Assembly: GCF_907165205.1 (NCBI RefSeq)
Contig: NC_058190.1
Coordinates: 5,464,001 to 5,528,000 of the forward strand
Direction: 5' to 3'
DNA: 64,000 nucleotides
Origin: Coccinella septempunctata
Taxonomy: Eukaryota > Arthropoda > Insecta > Coleoptera > Coccinellidae
Part shown: in pieces, positions 10,161 to 21,598 of the stretch
Layout of the letters: every line of letters begins with the position of its first letter
How positions within the stretch are numbered: the stretch's first letter is position 1
Program-made: the position numbers and the translations under genes
The notes under the pieces: model-generated
The model's database searches: none
The model's input: the letters and a program-made list of their open reading frames with translations, nothing else
Told to the model about the DNA's origin: nothing

Positions 10161-10422
10161 ATCTGGGCCCATAACCTGTTATAATTGGGCTTTTGTAGTG
10201 GAATTTCAGGTTGAAAAGGAGAATGTTGTTTCAGTTAACTACACCTGCGAACAGCTTTTATTCGTTGAACGATTTATTACTGACTGATTACTGTACAGAG
10301 AACAAGGGATGAATCGATAATACAGATTGTTGTATCGACCCACTGAGAAAAACATATCATTTCAGTTACTCATAGATACATAGATGGCGTAACATAACCA
10401 ATTGTTGGAGATCAATCCAACA
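10161..10422 (-). repeat. Copia 5' LTR and adjacent primer-binding site
   Basis: The 246-bp LTR (10422-10177) runs TGTTGGATTG...ATAACA on the minus strand. It is immediately followed by GGTTATGGGCCCAGAT (10176-10161), an initiator-tRNA-Met half-type primer-binding site as in Copia. The same GGTTATGGGCCCAG follows the Copia LTR at 49365. Confidence 0.78.
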
Positions 10423-10930
10423 ATCTAACGTGGTAGCGATAACAAATACTTTAAAACCGAATTCATTACAATAATCTAAATTACAGTGAACCATACAGTT
10501 ATTTCCAAGTCAAGAAATATATACAGCTGATGATCAAGTTCAAAAATGAGGAAAACAGAAATACAATAATTAACTTGTCACGGTGATCAGAAATTTGAAC
10601 TCATCACAGTGAAATTAATGAATTCAAATTAATTATATTCAGTAAAAATATCAGGTATTTACGAAAGGAAATAATCAATAGCGGTCACTTTGATTCCTTC
10701 TGAGACGATAAAGGATGTACGCGGTTTATACAAAAATAACAGTAACCGGTTGTCTCAGAAAGATCCAAGTCTCTGTAATCGGTTAATTTAACAATGGGTT
10801 TGATCCCGAGCACATTCAGTGATTTTCAGTGTACAGGACAATCAGAATTGAAGCTATTCCATAAACGGGACGGGGTTGATGCAGGTGAAACACAATGCAA
10901 CAATTTACAAGATAACGGAGTAGTTTATCG
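10423..10930. other. No recognised gene
   Basis: AT-rich noncoding sequence between the Copia LTR and the tandem repeat. Confidence 0.4.
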
Positions 10931-10940
10931 TGGCCCCTCC

Positions 10941-11225
10941 GTGGCGACCTTGGGTGTACACGCCAAGCATTACCAGCAGAAATTTGGTTTCCGTCACCAG
11001 ATAGCCAGGCGACAGAAGTCTGCGGTAAACGGGAAATCTAAACGGAACACAACAGGGGTAGGACGGAATAGGTTACAGTGGTCTTTCCGTGGCAACCTTG
11101 GGTGTACACGCCAAGCATTACCAGCCGAACGACTTCGAGGCTTCTGTCGATTGGTCTTGGTTCACCAGAGAACCAGGCGACAGAAGTCTGCGTTAAACAG
11201 GGGGATTAACACAATTAGGCCCGGT
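10941..11225. repeat. Two ~148-bp tandem units
   Basis: The string ACCTTGGGTGTACACGCCAA recurs with one early mismatch at about 10946 and 11094, and AGGCGACAGAAGTCTGCG closes both units. The block forms a 149-codon open frame by chance; no protein similarity is apparent. Confidence 0.7.
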
Positions 11226-11243
11226 TCTTTCACGTGCGAATAA

Positions 11244-11929
11244 CTAAATTTATTCGATAAATAAGTCTTATTCTTAGGATAAGTAAAAATGCAGTCTTTT
11301 CACTTTCAGATAGTGTTATTCATCGAATAAATCTGTCATTGAAACTCGTTAATAAGATTTTATTTGTCATAGATCGAATGTCCGTACGTCATTATTGGTT
11401 GAATTTTCAAGATTCTGGATGTATGGTTATTTTTTGTGTGATTTTCACGAAATATTTGCTTTGTAGTTAGAATTATGACAATTTTCACAATGCGATCTCT
11501 TATTTTACATTGATCAGTGATAAATAGTAAACCGTGTTTTCACAGAATTGTTATTCGTCAAATAAGGTATCCTTCAGATAGGAAATTATTTGACGGATAC
11601 TTATTGACAGTGAATAAAATTTATATATATGTTAGAATTAAGTAAAACACGTGGTTGATACTTTTTATTCACAAAGTAGGATGGCGGTCGGTTATCTAGC
11701 ACGAGGAGGTGCTCTAACAAAGGGTCAGGTACAGAGCATACCGCCCGACAAAGTAGTTCAAGTGATTGTGTCTCGGCCTGTGCAAAAGAGAGAGCAGGTA
11801 ACATTGGAGCACAGAGTTCACAGAGCATAGGTTCTATACTCTTATTCTATCTTCGACATTCGTCGTCGGACATTATCAGTATATTTTAAGGGGGGTCAAA
11901 TTAACATTTGCTAACATATATATATATAT
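11244..11929. other. Noncoding; possible LTR fragment
   Basis: AT-rich. Between about 11620 and 11880 the minus strand reads like an LTR (starts TGTCCGACGACG, contains AATAAA-like signals), but no partner copy was found, so it is left unassigned. Confidence 0.3.
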
Positions 11930-12375
11930 CGGTTTTAGAGCGTTCTCCGACGCTTTCCGACTCCTAACCGCCATTCCTCTCTATTCAACCATAGGTTTTC
12001 GGGGAGCTCTCTTTCCTCCATTTCCTTTTCGATCCCCTCTCTCCAGCTCTTCCTTGGTCGACCTCTTCTCCTTCTGCCTCGTGGCGTCCATGTTAAAATC
12101 TGTTTGGGTAATCTGCTATCAGGCATCCTCTGTACGTGGCCATACCATATCAATTGCTTCGTCTTTATGTCATCAGTTATGGTATGTTTCGATCCCATAA
12201 TCTCTCGCACTCTTTCATTTCGCACACGATCCCTTCTAGATATTCCCGCAGATCGTCGCCAGAAATCCATTTCTGTTGCCAGCAACATCTTCTCAGATCT
12301 TTGTTTCATTTGCCAGACCTCGCTTCCATAAGTCACTATGCTCTTTAGTATGGTATTGTATTGTATATGCGATAT
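11915..12375 (-). pseudogene. RTE-like LINE, 3' end of the reverse-transcriptase ORF
   Basis: The C-terminal ORF reads TILKSIVTYGSEVW, GHVQRMPDSR and GRRRRGRP, the basic tail typical of RTE-type and related LINEs. It ends at a short (AT)n tract at 11916-11932, a common RTE-style 3' tail. 5' truncated at about 12375. Clade assignment is tentative. Confidence 0.68.
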
Positions 12376-13030
12376 ATGAAATTTATTCGAAGGTGAAAGT
12401 ACCGGGCCTTAAACAAATAAAAGAATGCAATTTTGAATCACGAAGTAAGCGGTATCAAGAAAAGATTTACAGTTCGTCCCGGTACGGTCACACCACCACT
12501 TAGAGAAAAGAAAAAAAAAACTCTTGATAGAAAGAATAGCAGTATGAAGAATCTCGAATAAAAAAAAAATTATGAATCAAGATACAGAATAATCACCGAA
12601 CAGTGAATAATGAAGCAAGAAAAGTACTAAGAATGACTAAAGAATACCTAATCATGAATGAATAATGCCCGAATACAGAATGATGTTCGTTTGGTGGTGC
12701 GGCCTTATTCATCAACTTTCCAACATGTGACGGTCATGTGATCAAAATTGCATCCAAAAATTCGGTATTCTCGAATATTCTACCCAGCAGAAATATTCTT
12801 GGTGGCGGTTATCTCTTTATCGTTAAAAAAAATTGTCGTTATCTGTTGTTTTATGCGGAATTCGGTGTGTTTTTGTGGACGGAAAAACAACGCCGAATGC
12901 AGAAAAACACTTCTTCTTTGTTCTGGATTATTACGGCGGATTACTGATGGAAATTTCAATTTTACGGAATTTGAATTTAATTTCTCAAAATCTGAAAAAT
13001 ATTTCCAAAATGAAACGGAATAACTATTTT
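12376..13030. other. No recognised gene
   Basis: AT-rich, with A-runs around 12505-12570. Overlapping small open frames on both strands show no family signature. Confidence 0.4.
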
Positions 13031-13035
13031 CTTGG

Positions 13036-13115
13036 GTTACTCGAGCGCCAGCTATTCTTTGAAGGGAAAATAGCAAACCTACCCTGGTAGCTACGAGCCG
13101 AAGACGGTGTCTGGG
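13036..13115. repeat. Dispersed repeat, copy 1 (LTR-end-like)
   Basis: About 70 bp beginning CTCGAGCGCCAGCTATTCTT is almost identical to 18540-18610. On the minus strand the edge reads TGGCGCTCGAG, like a tRNA-Lys-type primer-binding site at an LTR end. The element itself is not otherwise visible. Confidence 0.55.
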
Positions 13116-14216
13116 GTGTTAGCGACAACCAGTGAAAGTCAAAATCAACGTACACAAATTACATTTGTCGACTCGTACAAGGAAACACAAATGGCACTAT
13201 TATAAAATTTGTACAGTGAAAGACTCGAGATCAGTGAATTTACAGGGCAAAACGGACGGAATGAAACAGGATCCGATCTCAACGCGATACGGGTTACACG
13301 GACGCGTTCGCCAGAACTTGAGACGCACACTTGACGGACAGGTATTGGGCCTCAGCCAGGTTAGGGGATGAAATACGACGGCACAGAATTACGGCGGCTC
13401 ACCCTTAGGCGCGTTCGGCACTCCCCGGGTATACACACCAGCAGAGTGCTTCCCTAACCGTACACCGCCATAGTGGTAGATATTGTTTCTTGTTCTATGC
13501 CACGCGTCTGGTACTTCGAGGTAATTGTTGAAGTCGTAGCATGAGTAAGGACGTAGTTCGCCTGTTTGGTCTTTTCGGACTCTCAAATTAGTTGAAAGCG
13601 ATCCCATGACACTATCTGTATGGTCGATTCAGTGTATGCTCGTTGCATTCAAATTCAACCAAGTCTGTCAATGGACGACTGGCCCAAGTCGCTTGAGTGA
13701 CTGATCCGTTTCGTGGTTCATGTACAGATGTTCCAAGCTCAAATGAACAAAACAAAAATAGTCAATTCTCTAAACTTTCCCTCAAAAAAAATGAAACAAA
13801 AATGGTAAGTTCTCAAGTAATTAATACGGCGGGTGTGTAAGCAGTTGACACGGCGGATGTAACGTATGAAATTCGGCGATTAATTAGAAGTGAGGTGACC
13901 TGCGGGGGAACATCTGATTTAATACCCACGGTATGTGTAATTGATGTAATGTTGTGATGTAAATTTTAACCAATAATTCACTGATAGTTCCTCATTTAAT
14001 CATATCGTTAAAGAATACACGTTCACTCCACCAACAAACATACATGATCCTTATGAGCATTAACACCAGGTAATGATATAAAACAGGGGAACGGCTCTGA
14101 CTGGTCTGTGTTCCGCATAGTCATTGTTATATAGACCCGAATAACCTGCGAGGAAAACAAGGAAAAAAATACGATCAAACCAGTGAGTAGAAAACTAAAA
14201 CAGTAAAATAGTTAGC
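13116..14216. other. Unassigned sequence with a 72-codon minus-strand ORF
   Basis: The frame at 13607-13389 on the minus strand is somewhat GC-richer than its surroundings and free of low complexity, but I do not recognise it. The remainder up to the Harbinger C-terminus is noncoding. Confidence 0.35.
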
Positions 14217-15130
14217 TACGGTCTGTTTCTGTTGAATTTTACATTTCCATTGTTAACACTTTTCTTTTTTTCAAAGAAGTTTTTCAAAGAATCACGAATT
14301 TCGAATGCAGCTAGACTTGCAAAGCCACCTCCTCTTGACATTGGTAACATGTTTTCTGAAGGCTGATAAATTTTTGGACCATAATTATAATACGGAACAC
14401 CATTTTATTCTAAATAAGCATCCCGTAATAAATTATGTAGACAACAAGCCGTCAGATCAGATCATCAGTTACATCGGTTCTGACTGATATAGGTGTGTAA
14501 AATATTCTAAATACCTGAGATAATAACGCGAATGAATTTTCTGTCACTCTTCTAGCTCTGCAATTGAAAATAGCTTTATCACGATCTATTCTCGCATCAT
14601 TTCTTTAAAATGGCTTCATCATATAGTTATCGAGGGCAAACGCTTCATCGCCAACTGAAACACGTGGAATCATAATGTCTGTTCCTGGGAGATTTGCGGG
14701 CCCTGGAGTATTGAATTGATTGCTCGCAATTCTTTTTCCTATACGGGATTTCCGAAAAATTCCACTATCTCCTTCCTTACCATAAGATCCCACGTCAACA
14801 GCAATAAATTTGTAATTGGCATCTACTATCGCCAGGAGTACAATTGAATAATATTCCTTGTAGTTGAAAAATAGCGAACCAGTGTTATTTGGAGCTTTCA
14901 CGCGCACATGTTTTCCATCGATAGCCCCAAAGCAGTTAGGGAAATTCCATCGATTCCAAAAGTCACCTGCTACCTGCTTCAGATGATCTTCTGTAGACAC
15001 TGGTAATAAAAGTGGCACTAAATGTTTCCGTAGACTTGCTAGTACATCCTTCACTATTCTGCTTATATAACTCGCTGATATACGATAGTTATATTCTAGT
15101 GTCGCATATGATTCTCCAGGCTATGAATCT
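14217..15130 (-). pseudogene. PIF/Harbinger transposase, several frameshifts
   Basis: Order on the minus strand: SASYISRIV helix, catalytic IDGKHV (first Asp), SILLA-like strand, GDEAFAL (second Asp), then in other frames CRARRVTENSFALL (catalytic Glu), CLHNLLRDAY and a C-terminal tail to about 14217. A TAG replaces a codon just before PGESYATLEY and at least two frameshifts lie between 14610 and 14395. An AG acceptor near 15131 suggests an upstream exon that is gone. Confidence 0.82.
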
Positions 15131-16021
15131 GAAACGAAATATGTTTATTACAGATAATGAAGTCAAGAAAAGGTGGAAATAACGTCTAATTTTTGGTAGA
15201 GATACTCTACAGGGACCAAGGTATGTCCCCTTATATTAATCTGACACGCTCGAGTAAATCCCGAATTTCCCTCTTCGGCTCCCCAACTATCGTGGGCACA
15301 TTCCTAGACCTGTCGGTAGTTTCTCCACTACCTGTGGAGCCGGATGCTGTTTTTGAATAGTCTACTGTATCCCGTTGTCAGATATTCCAATTGATATTAG
15401 GACATAATCTGTAAATATAGGGTTGAATAAATGGTTTTAGCGGTGGATTTCAGAAACGGACGACATTCGACTCACTTCGTGAAACGATGCTGCATCACCA
15501 CAACGTAACAATTTTCCTTGGACCGGGAAAGCGACCATTTCGTGCAAAAAAAATCTTGTCCTTGGCGGATCCAGCACTTTGCTTCTTTGCTCTTCCTTTT
15601 CTCACATTTCTGGCGAAAATTATGAACTCGTCTGCGGCATCTTCCTCAAAATATATGACTTTGAAGGTCCATAATAGACCTTTGTTCTGTCTCCATTGGG
15701 ATGGAGGGTGACTACACTTTATAGTCGGGTTTTCAGTTTTCAAACCGTCCCTTCTAAACATAATCAATCGGTGAAAGTCAGATTTGGATTCGAAACTGGT
15801 CGTCTCAGGTCCATTTGCGATACTCAGATGCATCTCCACTGGTCTGGTATCAGAAAGGTGGTTCCTAAGGGAAGGGAAACACGGAACCAACCCTCCTTCT
15901 GCACTTAGCTCCGTAGCACGATACAGGCTGATATCAGCCCTTCATTTAAAATTGCTCAATATTACTTTGATTCACTCAATATAGAGAGATGACAGATGAT
16001 TTCGGCGATTTATAAGAAGAT
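15131..16021. other. Unassigned, includes a 131-codon minus-strand ORF
   Basis: A minus-strand open frame at 15890-15495 has acidic (FEEDAADEF) and basic (NVRKGRAKK) stretches but no recognised domain. It may be a chance frame or an unknown element fragment. Confidence 0.3.
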
Positions 16022-16023
16022 TA

Positions 16024-18184
16024 CAGTAGAACTCCAATTATCCGAATTAATGGGGACCGGGACCCATTCGGATAATCAAATATTCGGATAATCGGATTTT
16101 TTTTTTTAAAATTGCCATTGGAGAGAATAAAAGCTACGTTTTGATATTGCACTATTTTTTTATTGAATTAAATGAAAGAAACATGAAATTTTCACATGTT
16201 TTAAATATAAATAAAATGTACTTATGTACAAGTTTAGAAATAAAAATCATTGTTTTTTAAACATCTCCGTCAATGTAAGCTGTTTTGCGGTCTTCAACCG
16301 TTTTCGGACAGCCAGGTCACGCATTCGCTTGACGGTGAGCAGTGGTCACACTCGGGCTGACGCTCCATCCACTTCAAAGCAGTGTCGAGGCCGGCAAATG
16401 CTTCACTAGCTGATGGTCCAGCGTCTACTTCAACATCAGCAGAAAGTTCTTCTTCCACTTCCACTTCAATATCTTCTCTCACACTTACAACAATTTCGTC
16501 GTCATTGAGAATTTGAAAACCAGGGTCAGACGTGTCATAAGCCATCCACTCTCCTACATCTTCAGCACTTACTTCTGTACAACCAGGAATTTTTACAATC
16601 ATTTTTCTTATTTCCTCTAGTGACAACGCATCTTCATCATCATCATCCTCTCCATATTCTTGTTTCTCATTTTCTTCAGATTCTTTTTTTTTTGTTCTTC
16701 TCAGACGGTAGGCCTTTCAGTTTATTCCACGCACGTCTTAGCGTCACTGCCGTAACCAAACTCCAAGCTTCCGCTACCATGTAACAGCAGTCCTTTAAAT
16801 TTATTTTGCTATGATTTTCCAAAACCAATTCTTCATCTTCAGCACCTTCGATCAGCAGTTTTCTCAGCAGTTGCCTTCTGTAACGGCGCTTCATTATTTC
16901 AATAACAGACTGGTCCATGAGTTGCAGCAAACTTGTAACATTGGGAGGCAAAAACGTAGTTTTAAACTGCCCATTCTCTCTTTCCAACAGTTCTGCTGTA
17001 GGATGAGTGGGTGCGTTATCAACAATTAAAAGCACCTTACTGCCTTCTTTTCCCACCGATTTGTGGTGCTTTTTCACTTCAGGAATAAACACTTCATCAT
17101 ACCATTCGGTAAACAAAGCTGCAGTCATCCAGGCCTTGGGTTGACTTTTGTAGAAGAGTGGAAGTTTTTTTACGTTTTTAAATGCTCTTGGATTTCTTGA
17201 TTTTCCTATCAAAAGAAGTGGCAGTTTATGATTTCCAGTGGAGTTGGCACAGTTAAGCACTGTAACACGTTCTTTACTGACCTTATGTCCAGGGGCACTA
17301 GATTCCCTTTTAGAAGCCAAAGTGGTTTTTGGTAATGCTTTCCAAACAAGGCCAGTTTCATCGGCATTATAAACAAACTCCGGATCATAGGATTCTGATG
17401 CAGTTTTAAATTTTTCAATAAAATTTTCAGCAGCTGCAGAGTCTGCTGAAAGCTTCTCACCAGCCAAATCTAACTCGCGTACACCATGCCTGAATTTAAA
17501 ATTCCTTAGCCAGCCGTTACTAGCCTTAAAAGATGAATAACCAAGCTTTTCTGCTAAGATTTTGGCTTTTTCACAAAGGATTGGACATGAAATCGGATTT
17601 CCCATAGAACGTTGCTGCAAAAACCATTTAAACACGGCATCTTCCAAATTTTTGTTGGTTGCTGTCTTCATTGTTTTCCTGGAGGAACTTCCATCTTCAT
17701 TTTCAAGCACCGAAACAAAGTTTAAAAGTGTTGACTTACTGTTTTTAATGTCAGAAATTGTTGCTTGTCCAACACCATAAATCTCAGACAACTTCTTACC
17801 CGTTACACCTTTATCGAGTTGCTCTATAATTTTCAGTTTGTCCGCTAACGATAGCACAACACGTTTTCTTTTCGAAGCCGTGGTATAAAAACAATACAGT
17901 ATTGTACACGCACAAACAAAAGTAAGCCGTAGCGAAAGAGTATATAGCGTCTTCGAGCAAGGTCAATAGCACACTGGCTAATCAAAACAAACAATGACAG
18001 GTGCGCCGTGACTGCAATGCGCCGGAACTTGTCTTAACTTGCCGTTGTGCCTACACACGCGGGGGGAAGTCAGTGTAGGCACAACGGCAAGTTAAGACAA
18101 GTCAAGTCAATACTTGACGCGCATTTGTGATTCGGATAATCGGCGATTCGGATAGTCGGAGTTCGGATAATTGGAGTTCTACTG
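16024..18184. mobile_element. Tigger (pogo-like) DNA transposon, full length
   Basis: 2161 bp with Tigger-type termini CAGTAGAACTCCAATTATCC at 16024 and its near-complement at the right (ending AATTGGAGTTCTACTG at 18184). Both are flanked by TA (16022-16023, 18185-18186), the expected duplication of the Tc1/mariner/pogo superfamily. Subterminal GGATAATCGG-type repeats are present at both ends. Confidence 0.92.
16240..17881 (-). pseudogene. Tigger/Jerky-like transposase with lost start codon and frameshifts
   Basis: CENP-B-type HTH (SLADKLKIIEQLDKG, GVGQATISDIKNS), second HTH (GWLRNFKFRHGV), then a DDE_1 nuclease with DDD residues in YNADETGL, LLIVDNAPTH and LLQLMDQSVIE. The main open frame is 17857-16676. 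Codons continue upstream without an ATG to ACG GCT TCG AAA at 17881, where Tigger proteins normally begin Met-Ala-Ser-Lys, so the start appears mutated ATG to ACG. A shift in an A-run near 16685 moves the acidic C-terminal domain (GEWMAYD.. DPGFQIL) into another frame, and a second shift near 16330 precedes the last 25 residues. Confidence 0.9.
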
Positions 18185-18194
18185 TATTGAGGTT

Positions 18195-18535
18195 TTGTGC
18201 GAGATCAACCGGAGTCAGGCAACCCAACTCACGATCGAACACAGACCATTTGCCATCGAACGAAATAAGTTATAATCTGATTGCGCAATATCTGTGGTAT
18301 ACCGCGGGTGGAGTAGAACCAGATAGGTTTTAACAGTTTTAGCAACATTGACATGTTGTGGCTCTGCTCGTATTGTGGCCGTTTTTCGCGCAGTGCTCTG
18401 CTCAATCGCATCAATTGAAGTCATTACTGTTCCCCAGTAACGGTTTAACTCCGTTCCAACAGCTCATAATAAATAACACCGACTGGGTCCCACCGAATAC
18501 ACAGCATAACCTTATAACGCCGTTTCCTCGGAGAA
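18195..18535 (-). pseudogene. mariner transposase fragment
   Basis: Read on the minus strand across frameshifts: KVMLCIRWDPVGVIYYELL, LSRALREKRPQYEQ, VAKTVKTYL and DIAQSDYNLFRSMANGL. These are the mariner catalytic blocks around the first two Asp residues; the DNA at the second Asp (HDN) is degraded. Both termini are missing. It directly abuts the right end of the Tigger element. Confidence 0.82.
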
Positions 18536-18536
18536 T

Positions 18537-18612
18537 TCTCGAGCGCCAGCTATTCTTTGAAGGGAAAATAGTAAACCTACCCTGGTGGCTTCAAGTCGAA
18601 GACAAGGTTCGG
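18537..18612. repeat. Dispersed repeat, copy 2 (LTR-end-like)
   Basis: Same ~70-bp unit as 13036-13115, same orientation, starting TCTCGAGCGCCAGC directly at the 5' side of the mariner fragment. Confidence 0.55.
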
Positions 18613-19028
18613 TGTTATTTCTAGGGTGTTCAGAAATTTATTCGTTATAAGCAACACAACAGGCACTTTTATAAATTCAGCGTAAAACGATTATTTAAAT
18701 TATATAGTCTAATTTACGCACTGAATAATAAAATCTTCCAAATTGACATTAGCATTGTTTTTTTTTTTTTTCAAATCAAAAACCTACCTAGTAACCCAAA
18801 AACTATTATTATTATTCTGTAATACATTATGTAACATTATCTGTGGTAGATAACAAAAAGTATTGTTGGAAAAAGGAAAAGAAAAAAGAGGAAATATATT
18901 CATTCATTCTGCTGACCAAATGTGTCCAAGCTATTTTAGATATTTATTTACCGTAATTTCACATTTATCAATATACATCATAATAAAGTATTCAATAAAT
19001 TTGCACAACATAACAAGAATCCTACACA
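18613..19028. other. No recognised gene
   Basis: Very AT-rich noncoding sequence with T- and A-runs. Confidence 0.4.
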
Positions 19029-19850
19029 TTACAGCATTAAGGTAAGTACAATACAGTTAAGTTTAAGGCTGAATATTTGGGCAGCATATTTGACCTTCAT
19101 TCTTTTGGATCCTATAGGATTCGAGTGGTCATCCCTTAAATTTGGCAGTGCTTGTAGTCCCCCGATAGTGCTTGCAGAATTATCGACGTTATAAAGTGAA
19201 CGTATATGTTGGCACTTGGCAATTTTCCCATCACCAAATAATTTAATATTTTTCACAAGAAAGTTGTTTCTGATGCCCTTCGAGAAGGGTCCTAAATGGG
19301 GTATATTTTAAAATTTAACTCGATGAATTCGCCTTTATATTCTTCACTGTTTTTTAAATAATTGATCCCTATGTCCTCTATAAGTTCTTGCGGTGCTTCT
19401 ACTTCAGTTGACAGATTGTCGGAATAGGTTTGAAACCAATTTCTAAAAATCCGTTTTATATCTTGCAACTTGTGCCTTCAACTCCAACAATTCCACACCA
19501 CCATTTGATGTGAAATGAAATGATATAGGTATCAGCAATCTCACGTGATCTTCGTCCATTGCCCAAATCTATAAAACCACAGATACTACCTTGACTTTCT
19601 TTCTTCTGAAAGTTAATATATGGCAGCAGAGAAAGTTTATCCCACATCAACACTATTATTTTTTCTTACTTTCCATTGTTTCTTGCAGCAAAAAATGCTC
19701 GAAATGAATATTCTTCAAGAAATTATTCAATGTAGACCTGCTAGGTAAAGCAAAAACCCTAGTCATAAATCGCCCTCGAACTCTGTTTTGACAGTGTGAG
19801 TATCATGATTTTGTCCTCCGCTGTAAATCTATGCTGCCTTCCAAATCCGG
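19029..19850 (-). pseudogene. P-element/THAP9-like transposase fragment
   Basis: The minus strand in shifting frames reads RFTAEDKIMILTLSKQS and a LPSRSTLNNFLKNI-like block, then LMWDKLSLLPYINF (the LMxDE-type catalytic strand of P transposases, here WDK), GFIDLG and REIAD. Further on come ASTIGGLQALPNLRDDHSNP and RMKVKYAAQIFS. This is the central part of the protein only, without THAP or termini. It is a different subfamily from the intact 4472-7282 gene. Confidence 0.75.
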
Positions 19851-20269
19851 ATGGATGAAGATCATATTGGATCATCGGAAATATGAATTTCGTGGTATGA
19901 GAAATTTTAAATGTGCCAGATTCGAACAACCAACCAAGTTCTCCTTGGTTATTCGATCTCTTCGATACACTACGGGGGATATATCAGCCAAGAAAAATAA
20001 GGACAGAAAACATGTACCGAAACTAAACTGGAGAGAAAAACAACCTAGTTCGTTTGGTGCTAATGGAGCTTTGTTAGTAGATATAACTAGCAGGTCAGAA
20101 AGTCCACCTTCTCTGTCTTAAAAAACAATAATAAAATGAATTTCATAAATAAATTTATAATTAAAGATTGTCAGCAATACATTTTAGCTATCCAACAAGG
20201 AAGCCCAGCGTTCTACCTATTCGGTAGATTTTCGGTTTTCATTTGAAAAAATCACATTAATCATTCAAT
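19851..20269. other. No recognised gene
   Basis: AT-rich; a 96-codon plus-strand frame here is antisense to the edge of the P-like fragment and is not supported. Confidence 0.35.
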
Positions 20270-20390
20270 CAGTCCAGTTGATCACAATGCACTTCAGATT
20301 TGATCGTGGTGTTGTCCGGTAGAAGCTCAAATGAACCGATCCCCTTGAAATCCCACCAAACAGATAGCATAACCTGTTGTAATTATAAAT
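20270..20390 (-). pseudogene. Second mariner transposase fragment
   Basis: On the minus strand: VMLSVWWDFKGI, FELLPDNTTI and CDQLD, the block around the first catalytic Asp. About 40 codons remain, of a subfamily distinct from 18195-18535. Confidence 0.75.
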
Positions 20391-20515
20391 ATGAAAAATT
20401 GCCTCATGTTTTCGAATTAACTCCTAATCCCACAATCATTCTCTGGGGTTTGGGAATGCAGAATACAAGGTTTCAAACCGAAGAAAAAATATTTCATTCA
20501 AACAATTTACATGTA

Positions 20516-21130
20516 TCATACATGATCCCATTGCCATGGTACAGCCCCTTCTTCGAAAAAGGAACTTTTAAATTCGTCTCGACTGTTCCTTGCTAACCTG
20601 GAGAATGTATATTGAGATGTTCTCCCAACATTAGTAAAATTGTTAGATGTTCTCCAAATATTTGGCACCAGAGAGTTATCTGATTCAATATCTCCCAGTG
20701 AAGATGAGATATATTCATTTTTATTCCTGATTAGAAAATTGCGCGGGCAAACAGCGCCTTGAACGATTTTTTCAACATTCTCCAGCTTAGCATTTATAGG
20801 ACGAGAAAATATCATCCAGCGTGCCACCAAAATACCAAATGCATTTTCAGATACACTCCTTGCTCTTGAATGTCGGTAGTTATAAATAGTTTTTTCCAGG
20901 TCTAAACTCTCCCGTTCTTGGTAGGGGCGCATCAAATTTTCTAAAAGAGGAAAAGCTTCATCCCCTGCAATAATAACATGAGGTAATCTAGTTCTCTCCT
21001 CAGCAATTTCATTAGGAGGGGGAATATTAATTGTTCCTTCAATAAATTTTTATCCAATTATTGAATTTCGGTATACTCCACTATCACTTTGCCTCCATTG
21101 AGCTCCAATATCCACCACTTATTATTCACA
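20516..21130 (-). pseudogene. PIF/Harbinger transposase, C-terminal half
   Basis: Minus strand: QSDSGVYRNSIIG, DEAFPLLENLMRPYQ (second catalytic Asp), then the 139-codon frame 20935-20516 with YNYRHSRARSVSENAFGILVAR (catalytic Glu) and the C-terminal VQGAVCPRNFLIRN. The first Asp block is missing and stops occur upstream. Confidence 0.82.
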
Positions 21131-21598
21131 AATGCCATAAGTATGTACTACTGAATGCTGCCTGAGTGATGTGGCTCCTGAAATAGGATTTTGAATTTAA
21201 ATGTTATATTACTTAAAACCTATGTCGCATATTTACCTCTATCATAACATGTTTTCCATAGCACCAGTTTGGATACTTTCAAACTTTTTTGAAACCTTGG
21301 GCTACTTTTTGAAAACCTTCCTCTGGTTGTTTCTGCACCTCTGGTTGAAGTACCTTCCACAGCATTTCCAAGGTACATGGAATTATTCCACTTACTGTAG
21401 AATTTTCTACTCTGAAGGCAAAAAAAAGGCTTGCCATGCTATCCTCTGATGATATCTGTAATATTCAGATGAAAAGAGTCAGACGTTAAACATAACCTAT
21501 CAATTTGGATTTTGCTTTTGTTTCGCGTGAACTCTCTTTTATCCAATATTGAGCCTCGACAGCTGGAATAATATTTGGAATATTGATGTTCTAATGAT
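21131..21598. other. No recognised gene
   Basis: AT-rich noncoding sequence between two Harbinger remnants. Confidence 0.4.

Noticed and set aside
10794..11243. 149-codon plus-strand ORF
   Set aside because: It is produced by two tandem units read in one frame; no domain or codon pattern supports a protein.
12738..13090. Overlapping small ORFs on both strands
   Set aside because: Four mutually overlapping frames in AT-rich DNA with no family motif.
15495..15890. 131-codon minus-strand ORF as a gene
   Set aside because: No start context, splice sites or recognisable domain; kept only as unassigned sequence.
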